The notes: generated by a model from the letters alone, not told the origin. A stretch of 64,000 nucleotides of DNA from Epiperipatus broadwayi (GCA_028023455.1 JAQFVV010013077.1:1-64000); one strand, 5' to 3'. Shown: positions 32,552-45,359, counted from the first letter of the stretch. Translations and numbers: made by a program.

Positions 32552-34640
32552 TAAGTAAGCTTTTTTCTTCTTCGTTTATTATTATTTCTTTCATATCATT
32601 TTGAAAATGTTTCTTATTTTTCAAACAATATTTGATAATTTCTTCTAAATATATGTAATAAATCAAATAGTATTAATCCAGTACTTCAGTATTATTTTTA
32701 AACTCAATATAGCTTCTTTATTAATATCATTTCCTAATCCAATTAAACGTTTTCAGAATATTTACTAATTCAGTTGTCAATCTGAGATAACTAAGAACAG
32801 ATACTAAAATCAGGTGATAAGAGTTGACAGGTAATGTGTGTGTGTATATATATTATTTTTAACAAAAATCTTTTAAAACAATTGCATACCTAATAATATA
32901 AGCAATTACTAAAAAGTAGTATTTTTACTGCGTATAAAATTGAGTATTCCGCATTGGCAACAGTTAATCCATTTTGCATTATACTAAACTTATCCAAGTA
33001 AATCAGAAACCAGATACATTAGGGATGAGCACTAAACTCCTCATACTCGGTTCTCATACTCGTTTAGCCGTTGTTGTTATTCCTAATATGCATCAAACAA
33101 GCTAGTGACTTAAAGATATGCAATTCAAATATCTTAAGTTTTTGAAGCTTAGCTAACATGTTTAATACTAGATTGGCAGCTATATATTTTAATGATATCA
33201 GTTATATACATAATTGTAGGAAGTTTTATGACAAATCATAATATTTTGCCAGAACAAAATCATGACTACCCCAACTTGAATTTAAAATATGTGCTGTCAA
33301 CATATATTCACTTTTCATTACTTTAGACCCATCTTTAAAAGCATGAAAAATCAACGTGTCAGATCAGTATAAATTGAAGAAAAATACATTCAAAATCCTA
33401 AAACCCTTAAATATATTCAAATCACAAGCTACATTGAATAACATAGCCTAGACGTGGTTACTGCATGGATACGCTCCTTAATGACGCAAGATAATCCAAT
33501 ATAAGAATCTGGTTGGCATTAACATGTCTTTATATTGAACGAAACATCTTTACTTATAAAATGACTCACATTCAAGAGAGAACTGAGTTGACGCTATATC
33601 TCTAACCATAAATTTAAAAATATATATTTATGAAGTGAAACGGCTATTAAAATTTTAGCGTAAATGCAAAATTTATTTCAGTATTTTAATAGCCTAATTT
33701 CATAAATTCTTTCTAGCCAATCCTAGAGCTTGCATTGAAATGAACCCTACTAATTACTTTTTTTAACTCAGCACAGCTAAAGCTACACAACCAACCATTC
33801 TTTTAATCAATCATAGTGAAATATATGTAATCAATCAATTTCAAGCTAGTTGCATTCTAGTAACCAATACCTCCTTGTGGTTGCAAATATTATCAATTTG
33901 CTTCCAAAAATAGTATATTGGCAGTATAATTTTGAAGTGATAAAAAAAAAGTTTATCACTAATAAAATTGACTAAATTGATTGTTACTAATTTTTGTACT
34001 CAGCTAATAAGGTTACAATGAACTTGTGACCTGTTATATGCAAAATTTTCTTACTTATTGTTAATGAAGTTTTTATTACATTAACTCCATATTATTTATA
34101 ACTCAACACTATTTTATTACTTCCTTTTTCATTCCAAAACTATATAACATTGAAATAGATATGAAATATCTATTTCAATGATACCCATGTGGTTTAATGC
34201 ATGGAAGAAGATGGATAAAATATTAAAATACTTTTAAGGATACTAATAAAAATATTTAATGTAAAAAAAATGAAGGCGAAGAACATACTTAAATAGATAT
34301 TCGTAGACTTGAATATTTGAATGAATAAATAAAATGTTATATTACTTTCAGATATATAACTATATCTTGCAGATTAATTAAATAAAATAAACAGCTGAGA
34401 ATTAAAGATAGAGGATGGAGAAGAGAAAAATCTTAAAAAGATTAAAAATAACCTTTTGTTTTATATTTATGCATTATATTTTGTCTTATTATGTAGAGAT
34501 AATATTAATTTTAATGAAGAAATAAAACAATAATCTCTAGTTTATACTCTAAAAAAAAAAAAAATTAAAATAGTTGTAAAAAAAAATAAATAAAATGTAA
34601 ATACAAGTTTATCTAAGGTTTTTAAAAACATAAGGTTATA
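32552..34640. other. AT-rich DNA with small hairpins
   Basis: No gene supported. It holds a hairpin at about 33622-33712 (TATTTATGAA...TTCATAAAT with GGCTATTAAAA paired) and a near-perfect 31-base palindrome at 34149-34179 (ATTGAAATAGATAT on each side of GAA). Confidence 0.55.
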
Positions 34641-34646
34641 CAGTAG

Positions 34647-34976
34647 ATATATAAGCTGTACGTTTCTTTAGTGAGATTGAAGCCAGACACTGAAGAGATG
34701 TTAATAAGAATTTCAGCAGATAAAAAATTAAAACTTCCACCAAATGTTTGAAATCTATCTATCTATCTTGAAACTTATTTTTGCAACTTGAATACGACAT
34801 CCCAAAAGTGCAACACGAAAGTCAACTTTGAAGAAAGGACAATTACTGTTAGCCTTCACGTTGGTTGAATTTCAATTCCTAGAGAAGTGGGATGGCTTCT
34901 CCATGATTTCGGAATTCATATTTGGGAAGTAGACCACTTGCCCACAGAAGTTCATAAAATTATAAAAGCTGGATGA
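34647..34976 (+). pseudogene. Decayed coding frame with only TGA stops
   Basis: One frame runs 110 codons interrupted only by TGA at 34749-34751 and 34866-34868, and ends at TGA 34974-34976. The translated segments look like real protein: RLKPDTEEMLIRISADKKLK, FEERTITVSLHVG, then ISIPREVGWLLHDFGIHIWE. The composition is unlike chance AT-rich translation and the phase is kept across all three segments. Beyond the third TGA the same frame stays free of TAA and TAG until about 35137. I do not recognise the family. Methyl-CpG decay of CGA arginine codons, or TGG to TGA changes, would explain the stop type. Confidence 0.5.
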
Positions 34977-35232
34977 AGTTGAAGATTCTCAGTATTTATC
35001 TTATATGTGTGCTCTTCACATCATATATCAGCAATCTATATAAGAAGCCAACCTACTAATACTGAAAGTCCGGTGTTATATTTTATTCATATACTACTTC
35101 ATATATGCATGAAAATACAGATGAAAGAAATCTATTAATACACAAACCATATGAAACGCAGATGAAAAAATTGGCTAATAAATAAAATGTAATTTAATAA
35201 TGACATTATTTCAAGTATTAACCATGCATCAA

Positions 35233-35333
35233 GCATTGGTGGTCGAGAAGTCAGTGACAGCCGCTTTACAAGCAGTTGTCCCGGGTTAGCGGGTTCGCTT
35301 TCCAGCTGATGCTATGACACATGAGGAAAAAAA
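35233..35333 (+). mobile_element. SINE family A copy
   Basis: Same unit as 30062-30163: GCATTGGTGGTCGAGAAGTC head, B box GGGTTCGCTTTCC, ending CTGATGCTATGACACATG and an A-rich tail. The first and last five bases of the tRNA part (GCATT/GATGC) pair like an acceptor stem. No clear target duplication. Confidence 0.85.
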
Positions 35334-35574
35334 CTAATGAAATTTATGCCTGTTTGCTGTTAAAAAGAGAAAAATAACTTATACTATATTGATTTATTTT
35401 TAAAAGTGAATAATTTTTTGAATAAATTATTCAGCTAATGTAAAAAAAATATTTTGGAAGAAAATAAAAGCAACCGGCTAAGCAGTGGATAATATATCCA
35501 GGAAATAAACATTCTAGATGTATTTTCTTTTAATTTTGTTAACTTATTGTTCTAGAATTAGAAAGCGTTGATGG

Positions 35575-35653
35575 CCTAGTGGTTAGCCTAGTTGCCTTCC
35601 AAGCAACTGGCCTGGATCCGCTTCCCGGTCAACGCATTTGACATATGAAAAAA
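35575..35653 (+). mobile_element. SINE family B (tRNA-Gly(TCC)-derived)
   Basis: The sequence starts GCGTTGATGGCCTAGTGG and ends GGTCAACGC, which pair as an acceptor stem. The anticodon arm GTTGCCTTCCAAGCAAC has the loop CTTCCAA with anticodon TCC, as in animal tRNA-Gly(TCC). The tail ATTTGACATATG plus As, shared with the other copies, shows it is a SINE and not a tRNA gene. Confidence 0.85.
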
Positions 35654-35659
35654 TATATA

Positions 35660-37850
35660 TTGTAATTTAAATAACTTGATCAAAAGATCCAGATATATTA
35701 AAATATCAATAATCCAAATATTATCGTAACTTAACTTAAATAAACTAGATCAAAAGAATTAAGATACCTGAGTAGTCTATTATTAAACAAATATATTAAA
35801 ATATCAATAATTCAAATATTATCATAACTTAATAAACTAAAAATGGTAACTTAAATTTTATATCAAAGAGAAAAGAATTGTAATATGCAACTTGCTGAGA
35901 ATAAGCTATTTAACAAACGATCAGACTGGTGAGTTATCAATCATATTAAGGAGACTCATGGGTTGTAAATAGTCATCGAAATTTATTAATGATCAAAATA
36001 ATCAAGTAAATATTCATTAATTATAGATAAAAATATCGGTGGCTTAAATTCATCAATTTCTACTTAAGATTTCTAAAGACATCATAATATCAATAATTAG
36101 AAACAATAATGCTTGGAGACTAGTCATTTAAAGTGTCTGGCCTATTTCAAACCCTAGTTAGGCAGCCATTGTATCATCAATAAACAAGTAGAAACTATAA
36201 ACAAATTATTAAGGACAAACTATTATAACTCAGGAAATAACATCAAGTGGGTGAGTACACTGGTAACTCAATAAAATATCTTCTCAGGTATACAGACAGT
36301 AGATTTTATCCACTTTCATCTCTTGATTTGATGTCAAGTGCATATTTAAGTAAATAACAAGTGAATATGGTCTAGCAGGGCGCCACTAGATTATCTGAAC
36401 CTAGACACAGTTATATCTTATAACCTTTTCACATGTACCGGGTTTGAATCCCTTTTTGGTACTTTATTTCTAACAAAAATAGAGGATTTTGCTTTTAGAC
36501 CCATATCACTGTATGCACTAACATTTAGGTAAACACAAAACATCCTTAAACTAAAGTGGAGTATAAAAATTCATCATACAGAAATCATTTCCTAGATCTT
36601 AACATAATAAATGTGTTTCAATATCTTTATAAGTTTTACTAGCTCAGATTATACTATTAATTTAGGATGACAATTCACTCATCTTTGCATGATATAGATG
36701 ATGGAATGGTGGTTATTATAATTATTCACGAATGTCAACTAAATACCATGAAATCACTTATTTATCTATGGCCTTTAAACATTTATCTAGCTCATTAATC
36801 AAAATGTGATGATGATGATGATAATGATAATAATAATAGTTCCATCCACAGCTTTAGGACTAAGCCTAATCATAAAACTTAATTATTAAAGAAATTCAAT
36901 AACTATTGCTTAATCTTAGTATATCTAATCAAATCTTAAATAATTAATATTAACCATTGATGATGAATGATCACAACTAATAAAGAATACTCTCAATGAA
37001 ATATATACGCCTCGTTTAATAAAACAATTTAACATTTATTAATTTATTACGAACATATACAAACAATTCAAAGATAAAACTAAGAATTTATATGAACAAT
37101 AATGATAATAACAATAATTGATTATTTGGCAATCATAAGATTGATTTTGAGTTCTTCCCCCTTTCCCGTCAAAGATATAATGTATATAAAATTGGATACT
37201 AAGTTTGCTAAAGTTTTCTCTTCACAAGAAAATATTTCCTTTTAGAAATAAAAATAAATAAACACTCTTTTGCAAACATACTTTTATAATCTAACATGTA
37301 AAGTAGAATGATTAAAAAAAAATGTTAGTAGAATCGGAAAAAGAAGATTTCCAGAAACAAGTTTTTAAATTGCTTCTCCCCCTTCCCGCTAAGCTTGGAG
37401 ATAGCTATTCTTTAAATCAAAACAAAAATAATCTAATATTTTTAATGCTATATATGTCTATTATTCTTCCACTCACATGCAATTATATACATGTAACAAT
37501 TTAATATATTACTGTGTATGTGTGTGTTTATCCCCCTATAACTAAACATTATTTAAAAACAAAATAATATTAAAAAAAAAAATATTTTACATATCAACAA
37601 ACATTTCATAATTTTAGATTGGTATACAATAATACCCTTTAGAAAATAAACTTCATTAATAAGCTGGGTATAATAGTTTTAACATACATAAAATTATTAC
37701 TCAAGGTTATAACTATTCTTATTGAAGAAAATTTTGTTTTCAATCGATTATGGTTGTTTTAAAGTTCTAAGAAAAAAGATAGAAAACTTCATCTCTAAAA
37801 TGTTACGAATAGTCTTTGAGATCATAAAAAGAAAATAGATAACGAAAATT
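35660..37850. other. AT-rich DNA without supported genes
   Basis: Holds a GAT/AAT microsatellite at 36806-36839 and B-box-like patches near 36155 and 36438 without convincing partners. Two stretches with CCCCCTTTCCCG / CCCCCTTCCCGC (near 37160 and 37378) are similar to each other. Confidence 0.5.
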
Positions 37851-37854
37851 CATA

Positions 37855-38067
37855 TTACCAGTCCCACGGGTTCAAACTTAGCTTGTTTTTAATGTTCATA
37901 CTTTTGCAGCAATCAATTTCCGCAGTTTGCTGGAAGGTTTCTTTTTCTTGAGGCTTGTAATTATTTAATGGTGATGGTGATATTATTTGCCACTGGAACT
38001 TTTTCTTCCCTTCCTCGTTAAGCATAATTCTTCCATTAGAGTATATCAGTTGTTCTCTCTTTTGCAA
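37855..38067 (-). CDS. Candidate coding exon or terminal frame, minus strand
   Basis: A 70-codon frame of good coding character, with MLNEEGKKKFQWQIISPSPL in its first third and NKLSLNPWDW at the end, stops at TAA 37857-37855. Upstream in frame a TAG lies about eight bases before the first codon used, so the frame begins either at its own start or at an exon border near CCCGGTAG, which lacks a pyrimidine tract. A GTATGAAC motif inside (after ...CCK) could serve as donor for a shorter internal exon. I do not recognise the product. Confidence 0.3.
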   Translation of the reverse strand: MQKREQLIYSNGRIMLNEEGKKKFQWQIISPSPLNNYKPQEKETFQQTAEIDCCKSMNIKNKLSLNPWDW

Positions 38068-38069
38068 TT

Positions 38070-40055
38070 TTTTCTACCGGGTTTAAATTCACTCACTGGA
38101 ATAATTGTACTAAATGATTCAATTTGTACTAGATGATTTAATACTTATCAGTCGATTAATCATTTTCCTTTAGCTTTCAAATGCAGGTGAATGTTTCCTC
38201 TTACTGAAAATATCGCATTTCTTTCAGTCATCAGATGTAGAATATTTTAATTTCATTTCAGACAAGACATTTTTATTATTTTTTTTCTTCCTATATGATG
38301 TGCTGGTTGATAGTCTGGCAAACAGATGGGACATATATATATATTTTAACCTGCCATTCTGGGTTCAATCTTCAACAAAAACAACAACTTTATATTAAAA
38401 AAAACAAGATTTTTAAATGGATATCTGGGAGAATTAAAAATGCTTGTCTTCCTTAGTTTCAATATTTTAAAAATCTCTTCTTTTGATTTTTCCAGACAGA
38501 TTTTTATACTTTATTTTTCTCTATTTTCAGCAAACTCAAATTAATTATATTCCTAGTGTGACTTTTCTTTAACCGCCGCAAAAAAAAAAGTTCACAATAA
38601 CATGATTTCTGGGGAGCTTAATTTATTTTTAAGGAAAACCATTCCAAGCGTTTCTTGTCTCACTTTACTGACAAATTTCGCACCACCATAAAATTCCAAA
38701 TCTTCTCTTTGAAGATTTCTAGCTGGACTTCTGAGTCTTGAGAAATACAGATACAAACAAAAAACTTTTATAGCAAAACCTTTGAGTAAAAAAAAATAAT
38801 TGAACAGAATTGTCTTTTTTTTAACATTTTTAATATGTGCAAATGTAATTTATTTATGCCGTACACTCACAAACACACACTGCTATTCACGTCGTTTATA
38901 AAACTGGCCTATTACAATAATCTGAATATTTTTTAGAAATTATGATTTTAATATCTAAAATTAAATTCTTAACTTTCAAACCCCAAACTACAATTATAGA
39001 AAAACAAAAATAGAAATAGAATAAAAATAAAATATTAGAATTTAGCAAATGTAGGTTAGCTTTGAAGAGCTTAATATTTGAAATATGCAATGATAATTAA
39101 ATAGCTTACACACACACTGCCTATATATGTGTTATTACTCTACTTTTTAACAAAAAAAATTAAATATTGAATAATTAAATGTGTGTACTATTCTTTTTGA
39201 GTTTTTTTATCAACACACAAACAAATAAAGAACATAACTGTTGCCCCCACTCTCTTTCTGCCCTAAGCTTTCAGAACTTGATTTTGTAGGGTTTAAACTT
39301 GGGTGCTCTACAGCTTCCTTTACTATATAAAAGTGATGATGATTTTTGTTCCACATTTTCTTTCATGCGCATTGCTACAAATTTAGCTAATGACTAAATT
39401 GTAATGGCACAATATATAATGAAATTACTAATTATGAATTAAGTTTTAATATATTTGTAAAATTAGATTGACAAAATAATTCATTTTAAAGATTAAAATA
39501 ATTAATAATTGAAATATTTTATATTAGAACATAATGTGTGCATGCATAGTATATGTTTATCATTTAGTATTTATGTATGGTTAAAATAATATCAGCCTAT
39601 AGATTTAATGAAATATTATTTGTATATTATAATGCACAATGACTGTGCAGATTTATATGTATATCTAAGACCATTCACTGTATATTAAAATAGAGTAGTA
39701 TTTCTTGGCTTATTAATGACTGGAATATTTTGTATTACTATATATGCACTTATGTGTGCTTATATATATTTGTGTGTATTATGTAAACTATTTGTATATC
39801 TCTGTAAATTTTATTTCTTTGTTTTTCTATCTGTTGAAATATTTTCTGATCTTGTAAATAGTCAAAATCAGAATAATTTATTTCTAATATAGAATGTTTA
39901 TAAGAACTTTCATTTTTTTATTACTGTTCCAATCAATAAATTTATTAATCATTATTTGAAGCCATTCCTGAATTGTAGAATAGATTAAGTTTGTATATTT
40001 TCTCTTATTCACAGTCATTTGGATGTTTGCAATCCCAAAGCTAGTTTGTGACTAA
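38070..40055. other. AT-rich DNA without recognisable gene
   Basis: Only AT-rich low-complexity sequence. A CCGCCGCAAAAAAAAAAG patch near 38571 is the only local GC rise. Confidence 0.5.
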
Positions 40056-40057
40056 TG

Positions 40058-40885
40058 GTATCATCATCATTATCAACCACTATCAATCCACTGCAGGATG
40101 GTCTCTCCAAGTTCAATCCATCTCCAATCTCTGGCCTCTCTTCTCCACATCACCACCGCACACTTCCTTATCTCTTTATGGGTATTTTACCATCTCTTAG
40201 ACTCAAGTTTAAGATTTCAACTGTCCATCTATTATCACCTCTTCTTCTAATATGTCCAGCCAAACTCCACTTCGATCTCTTAATTCTTTCAACAATGTCC
40301 AATGTCACCTGTTTGTTCTCTTATCCATGTATTGCATTTTTGATCTCTTCTTGTTACTCCTAACATGCATCTCTCCATACTTCTTTGAGTAGTCTGAAGT
40401 CTCTGTATTGCTCTTTTATTAAGTATCTCAGTTCCATAAGTAAGAACTGGCAAAACACATTTATTAAAAACCTTCCTTTTCAAACACATAGGCATATTTA
40501 CTTTTAGTATCAAGTTATTTCTACCAAAAGCACTCCAACCAATTTCAATTCTATGATTAATTCCATCCATTATGTTTCCATCTGTAGTAATAATCTGACC
40601 AAGATATTTGTAACTGTTAACTTCTAACTCAACATTATCAATCTTTATTTTCATCTTTTGAGCAAATCCATTGAATATTGTTTTTGTCTTTTTTTTATCT
40701 TTAGTCTTACTTTCAACTAACAACTCTTGCAACATTTCCTGAAGCATTATTTGCAAAAGCAACTACATCATCTGCAAAATTTAAATAACTTAAATAATCT
40801 CCGTTTCCTTTAATCCTTTAGCTTCCCATTTTAATCCACAAAATACTTCTTGCAACACTGCTGTAAAAAGTTTTGGAGATGTGGA
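40058..40885 (-). pseudogene. RTE-type LINE, longest minus-strand copy
   Basis: Reading the minus strand from 40885: SPKLFTAVLQEVF (the block before the RT active site), the remains of the FADD region near 40790-40760, a frame (40762-40289) with KTIFNGFAQKMKIKIDNVE, NSYKYLGQIITTDGN and NKCVLPVLTYGTE, and then, in broken frames, the terminal HIARR/RW block near 40260-40090. The 3' end lies at about 40058 next to TCATCATCAT. The 5' truncation leaves no endonuclease. Several frame changes disable it. Confidence 0.92.
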
Positions 40886-40889
40886 CATC

Positions 40890-42000
40890 TATATAATTCT
40901 CTTTAAAATTATTCAGTTGCTGCAAATATAATAAAACTCAATTTTAAAGTCCACTCACTGCACTTTATAGATTTTATGATAATTTATTGTACTCATAATA
41001 CCTGGTGGCCCTGAGCATTGATGATGATCAGGACTGATATGATATCAGAATATTTTATATATGCTTTCTTTTGTAGTTATTTTAGGACTTATGTATGTAC
41101 ATGCATGAGAAATATTGTTGATTGTTTTTATATAATGTCTCATAATTAACCTTGGTTTGATGATTAGTCTAAATTTTATATTATTGCCTCTTTTAAATCC
41201 AATCATAAGAAATAACTTTCAATGATTATTTGTTATTTATTCCTTTTTATTATTTATATTGGCTTCCGAAGCTGATTCTTTGTCCACTTACTGTATTCTT
41301 AATTCATTTGTTTATTTGCATTACCCCTAGGTATTTCTTTCTTCCATATTTTAGCATACATAAAACTAGCTTGTTGCTATGACTACAGAAGTTAGAAGTT
41401 CATCAATTCTTTCTCTATTATATTCTACTGACAGATATGTGCCACACGTGTGTATGTATTCTTTTTCAAATAAATTCTTAGTGACTTATACTTTTTTTTT
41501 AAAAAAAGTGATTACTACAGTAAGATTGCGAGGAAAGGTAGAGAGATGGAGAATGATTTCAGATTTTTTAATGTCCAAGACCAAAGCAATTCATCAAATT
41601 TAGATAGAAATGTTTGATTAAGTGCACAAGTTAGCAGATGTTTTCTTTTTTCCATGCTATGTTTTGAAAACACAACACTGAAATAGATTAAATTTGACTG
41701 ACATCTATGAACAGATTTAGTAAGTAAATTTAGAAAACAAACTTATCTACTAAATTACTGGCTTTAAAATTCATTACAAAACAACAATCTCTTTAAAAAT
41801 AACCCACTGAGCATTTTATCTATGAGAATTAAAGCTTTTGTAATATGAAAAGTTTTTTTATATACTGTCTTACGGTTCAAATTTTTGTCTTTTAATTGGA
41901 ATTCATTGACGGTAAAAGAAAATTACAAAAATAACTTTTAATGATTTTACATAAATTCATAAGTAAGAAGTTTCAAAGATATCTTTTTTGTTATTGTTTT
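40890..42000. other. AT-rich DNA without recognisable gene
   Basis: Nothing supported apart from the CTGATGATGATC-type motif near 41010, also seen near 21820. Confidence 0.5.
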
Positions 42001-42003
42001 CTG

Positions 42004-42137
42004 TTAAATAGCATCAACAGAGAACTCCAGCCTGATTATGACTGACAATCTTCCAGAATGATCCATCCTCCCTTTGATTTTGCACGCCCATTGGTGACAT
42101 ACATTGTCATTCACTGATGATTGCCCTTTTCTATCTG
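42004..42137 (-). CDS. Candidate terminal exon, minus strand
   Basis: The acceptor TTTTTTGATTTTAATAG (ending 42138) leads into 43 open codons ending at TAA 42006-42004. The peptide is protein-like and cysteine/histidine/arginine-bearing (NDNVCHQWACKIKGRMDHSG, then RLSVIIRLEFSVDAI). G+C is well above the flanks, and the other two frames stop early. A strong donor-like GTATGTCACC lies after 35 bases, so a shorter microexon is an alternative. I do not recognise the family. Confidence 0.4.
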
Positions 42138-42464
42138 CTATTAAAATCAAAAAATGAAAAGAAATATACGATATCAAAGAATTACAACTTTGAATATCTG
42201 AAGAACAAAGCAAAAGATAAAAATTAGAAAAAGTAGTCCAAGTTGACTCTAAACATGTCTTTTTAAAAAAAACATATCTTTTTGAGAAAATAATTGATAA
42301 CAATATGAAAATTGATTTATTACGAAGAATTTCTTTTGTTTAAAACATATTTTCAATGTTTATTTAACTCACTAAAATAATGTAATCATAAGTTTCTTAC
42401 TCAGTCTTTGTCCATATCAAATTACTAAATTTTTATAACTCTTTCTACATAATCCATTCATATA

Positions 42465-42575
42465 TTGGTGATTATTTATCTTTTCTACATGTGTGTGGTC
42501 ATGTGTATCAGTTGTATGATAGTGTGGATAGTTGAAGGGTGCTTGAAAATCTGAGTTCAAGTCCCCTATACTCAT
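42465..42575 (+). repeat. Partial copy of the Pol III-like repeat arm
   Basis: TATTGGTGATTATTTATCTTTTC followed by GTGTATCAGTTGTATGATAG and GAGTTCAAGTCCCC matches one arm of the 62101 and 17118 elements. The last motif is a good B box. Confidence 0.6.
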
Positions 42576-42579
42576 AATA

Positions 42580-43380
42580 AGATTAAGCTTTTTGATAGCT
42601 CAAAAATTTTGGGAGTTTTAAAATTTGTCTCAACATCTCAGTTCTTAACCAGAAAAAAAAAAAAAAAGGCTAAACAATTATCAATCTGATTTTTCTGTCC
42701 TGACCTTTCAACTTGGGTAAGACCTACCAAAAATTTAATCTCTCATCAGTACAGTTCTTAGAATATCTATTAAAATATTTTTCATCTGGTATTAATATAA
42801 TCAACAAAGATAGATCAAAGAAAACAGAGTGAATGATAGCAGAGAAATGAGAGGAGAGGAAAAATTTCTTTAAAAAACAAACAATGGATATAAAAAATAA
42901 ACATAAAAAGTCTACAGAAAAAATAACATAGAGAATAAAATTTATGCACCAGATATATTGGAAAATGTTTTACGGTGAATAGATGATGATTATAAAATAA
43001 AATGCATATCGTAAAAATTGAATATGTTCAAATATTTTCCTTCCAGTTGAATAGTACAGATTGCTTGCTAGTTCGAAAATCAGGTGTTCAAGTCGCAATC
43101 CAATTTTTTTTTATTAGAAAGTTATTCTGACAGAAAAATAGTGATATGAGTTAGATTTTTTTTTTAAGTATACATATATACGATTCTGTCAAATCATGAA
43201 GATGATGAGGTAAGACAGCTTAAGCAAGGCTAAGAATGAAAGAGAGGTTTCTGATATCATAGTCGTATGTAATCTTACCCTCTTCCAATCATCTTGATAT
43301 TTTTTTCTATTTATGAAGATAACAAAATATGGTATGTAACGTTCTTTATTTAAAAGCAAGATTTGATCACCATCAGGAAT
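42580..43380. other. AT-rich DNA without recognisable gene
   Basis: A B-box-like GTGTTCAAGTCGC near 43084 stands alone. Otherwise nothing. Confidence 0.5.
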
Positions 43381-43385
43381 TAATG

Positions 43386-43590
43386 CTCAACTCTCCATAC
43401 ACTAGCGCCACTCAGTGCAAGCCAGAATAATCAATGGATGCAGGAAGGTTTGTGCATTATGCAAAAACATTCCTCCTTCCTGCATCCATAGTACCACTCA
43501 GTGCAAGTCAGAGTAATCAATGGATGCAGGAAAGTTTGACCTGCACTGAGTGGCACTAATATATGGAGAGTTTTGCCCTTGTGAAAAACA
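43386..43590. repeat. Rearranged GGCAAAACT-family element
   Basis: It contains, in order, a left arm (AACTCTCCATACACTAGCGCCACTC...GGATGCAGGAAGG), an inverted piece (TCCTTCCTGCATCCAT), a second direct piece (GTACCACTCAGTGCAAGTC...GGATGCAGG), and the inverted end (CTGCACTGAGTGGCACTA...GGAGAGTTTTGCC). The flank GTAAGCATAAAGAATGGTGATCATG recurs beside several family members. Confidence 0.85.
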
Positions 43591-43594
43591 GCTT

Positions 43595-44100
43595 GTGTAA
43601 GCATAAAGAATGGTGATCATGTGATGTTTGAAGGAATAAATGCTTAAAAACTATAAATAAGGACAAAATATGTATCCTATTTGTTATTTGCTCTTTCAAA
43701 ATAAATATTTTCCAATGCTTCTAAATTATAAGCTGACAGCAGCCCAATAAATAATTCCAACCTTCAAAGCATATATAGTACACTTAAATGTAATCTTTAC
43801 TATAGCTTAAATTATCATTTAAGCATTGGAACAAATGCAACAAAAAGTTAATCAATTTCTAGATGTAACCATTAAATAACATTTCAATATATCAGAAATC
43901 GTTTGCTCCAAAAAACGTTTTAAAACACAGTTTGATAGTTAAGTAGAATGAAAAATCAAAAAATTTTCATATCACATGGCTTTTGACATATAATATTGCA
44001 TAGCTTTTCAATTCACAATGATTGCAAATGAAATACCTCCACAGATGTCAGTGGAGTTAATTTGGGATTAATGCTTATTTTAATGATAAACTGGAAAGCT
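43595..44100. other. AT-rich DNA without recognisable gene
   Basis: Nothing supported. Confidence 0.5.
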
Positions 44101-44106
44101 CGTCAA

Positions 44107-44200
44107 GCGTTGGTGGCCTAGTGGTTAGCATAGCTGCCTTCCAAGAAGCTGGCCTGGGTTTGCTTCCCGGTCAACGCATTTGACATATAAAAAAACAAAA
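44107..44200 (+). mobile_element. SINE family B copy, best preserved
   Basis: GCGTTGGTGGCCTAGTGG through GGTCAACGC gives a near-complete tRNA-Gly(TCC)-like head with anticodon loop CTTCCAA, followed by ATTTGACATAT and As. Imperfect flanking repeats (GGAAAGCTCG / AGAAAGCTTG) look like a target duplication. The substitution in the anticodon stem (CTGCC...GAAGC) weakens pairing, which also argues against a working tRNA. Confidence 0.87.
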
Positions 44201-44204
44201 AGAA

Positions 44205-45355
44205 AGCTTGATTACTACAAATCATGAATTGTGATTGACTTAATGACTCATCAAATCAAAGAATGCTAATACACATTATTTAAAAAATTATTTATTGGTA
44301 ATTCAGTCATGAAAATCATAATGGCAACAAAAAGATAAATAGCTAAACATGGCACAGTCACAAACACAAATAGATATATGTATAATCTAGTAGACCAATG
44401 CAGATTTGGCCAAATCTAGGTGCAATCTTTTTGCACTTACTAATTGTTTTTTTCATCTTGAACTGAAATCATCAAAGAGACCTAAATACTACCTTGAAAA
44501 TTCTGAGAGAAAAGGCCATTCATATGATTGCTAGGCACATTAATATAATCCTAAACAAATAATAAACACTTAAAGGTATTCATTACCTATTGTATTAACC
44601 TCATACATCTAGGATTCAAATCCTGAGGGAAGCTGAAAATTTTTAACTTAGTTCATACACCCCCCCCCCCAGTAATTTAGCCAGTCATCCAATACTGATC
44701 AGTAAATAGATATCTAATGATTTTTAAAAGTAGGATAAAATAAAAAAGAAAATCTTAAAATTTTCATCAATCAGTAGCTGACTAGATCCATAAGAAGTAT
44801 ATATTCCACCATTCCTCAACACTCATGGACAAATTTGCCTTGTAGTGGATTATTAAGTTTAACACTTTAATTTAACCACAATAATACACATAAGTACAGT
44901 TAGACAAAACAGTAATATTAACTGCTATAAATTATTAAAACAGTAAGTGATTCAGTCTACTAAGTTTATTTATATTCACATAGATTTAAAAGATATGATT
45001 AAGATCTGAAAGACAAAAGAAATAATGGAAGACTTCATTATGAAAGTGGAGAATATAAAAGATAATCAACTAAAAATATAGAGAACAGATATGAAATTAG
45101 CAAAAGAAATGCAAGAGAGCAGCAACTCATACAATTTGTTTCTGAAATGACTTCACACTAATGTATACATTTCAATACCATTCCTACTACATCTTTATTT
45201 GGATAACACTTAATTATATATCTATAAATATCAAATAGATTATATTTTAACTTAAAACAGATGGTGATCCAGAACTATGCGTGACATAGAATGCAATATC
45301 TTTCACCAGAATTTTAAAAAATACAAAAAATGAGATGTCCAGAAATATTAGACTA
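44205..45355. other. AT-rich DNA without recognisable gene
   Basis: A C10 run at about 44658 and a B-box-like GGATTCAAATCC near 44612 are the only notable items. Confidence 0.5.
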
Positions 45356-45359
45356 CCAA

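Noticed and set aside
36367-36470. tRNA-like unit with A-box-like TGGTCTAGCAGG and B-box GGGTTTGAATCCC
   Set aside because: Boxes are about 60 bases apart, no arms pair and there is no second copy in the window. The evidence is too thin for a SINE call.
44107-44177. A functional tRNA-Gly(TCC) gene
   Set aside because: The same tRNA-unrelated tail and A run follow in all three copies, the anticodon stem has a mismatch, and flanking duplications are visible, so it is a SINE.
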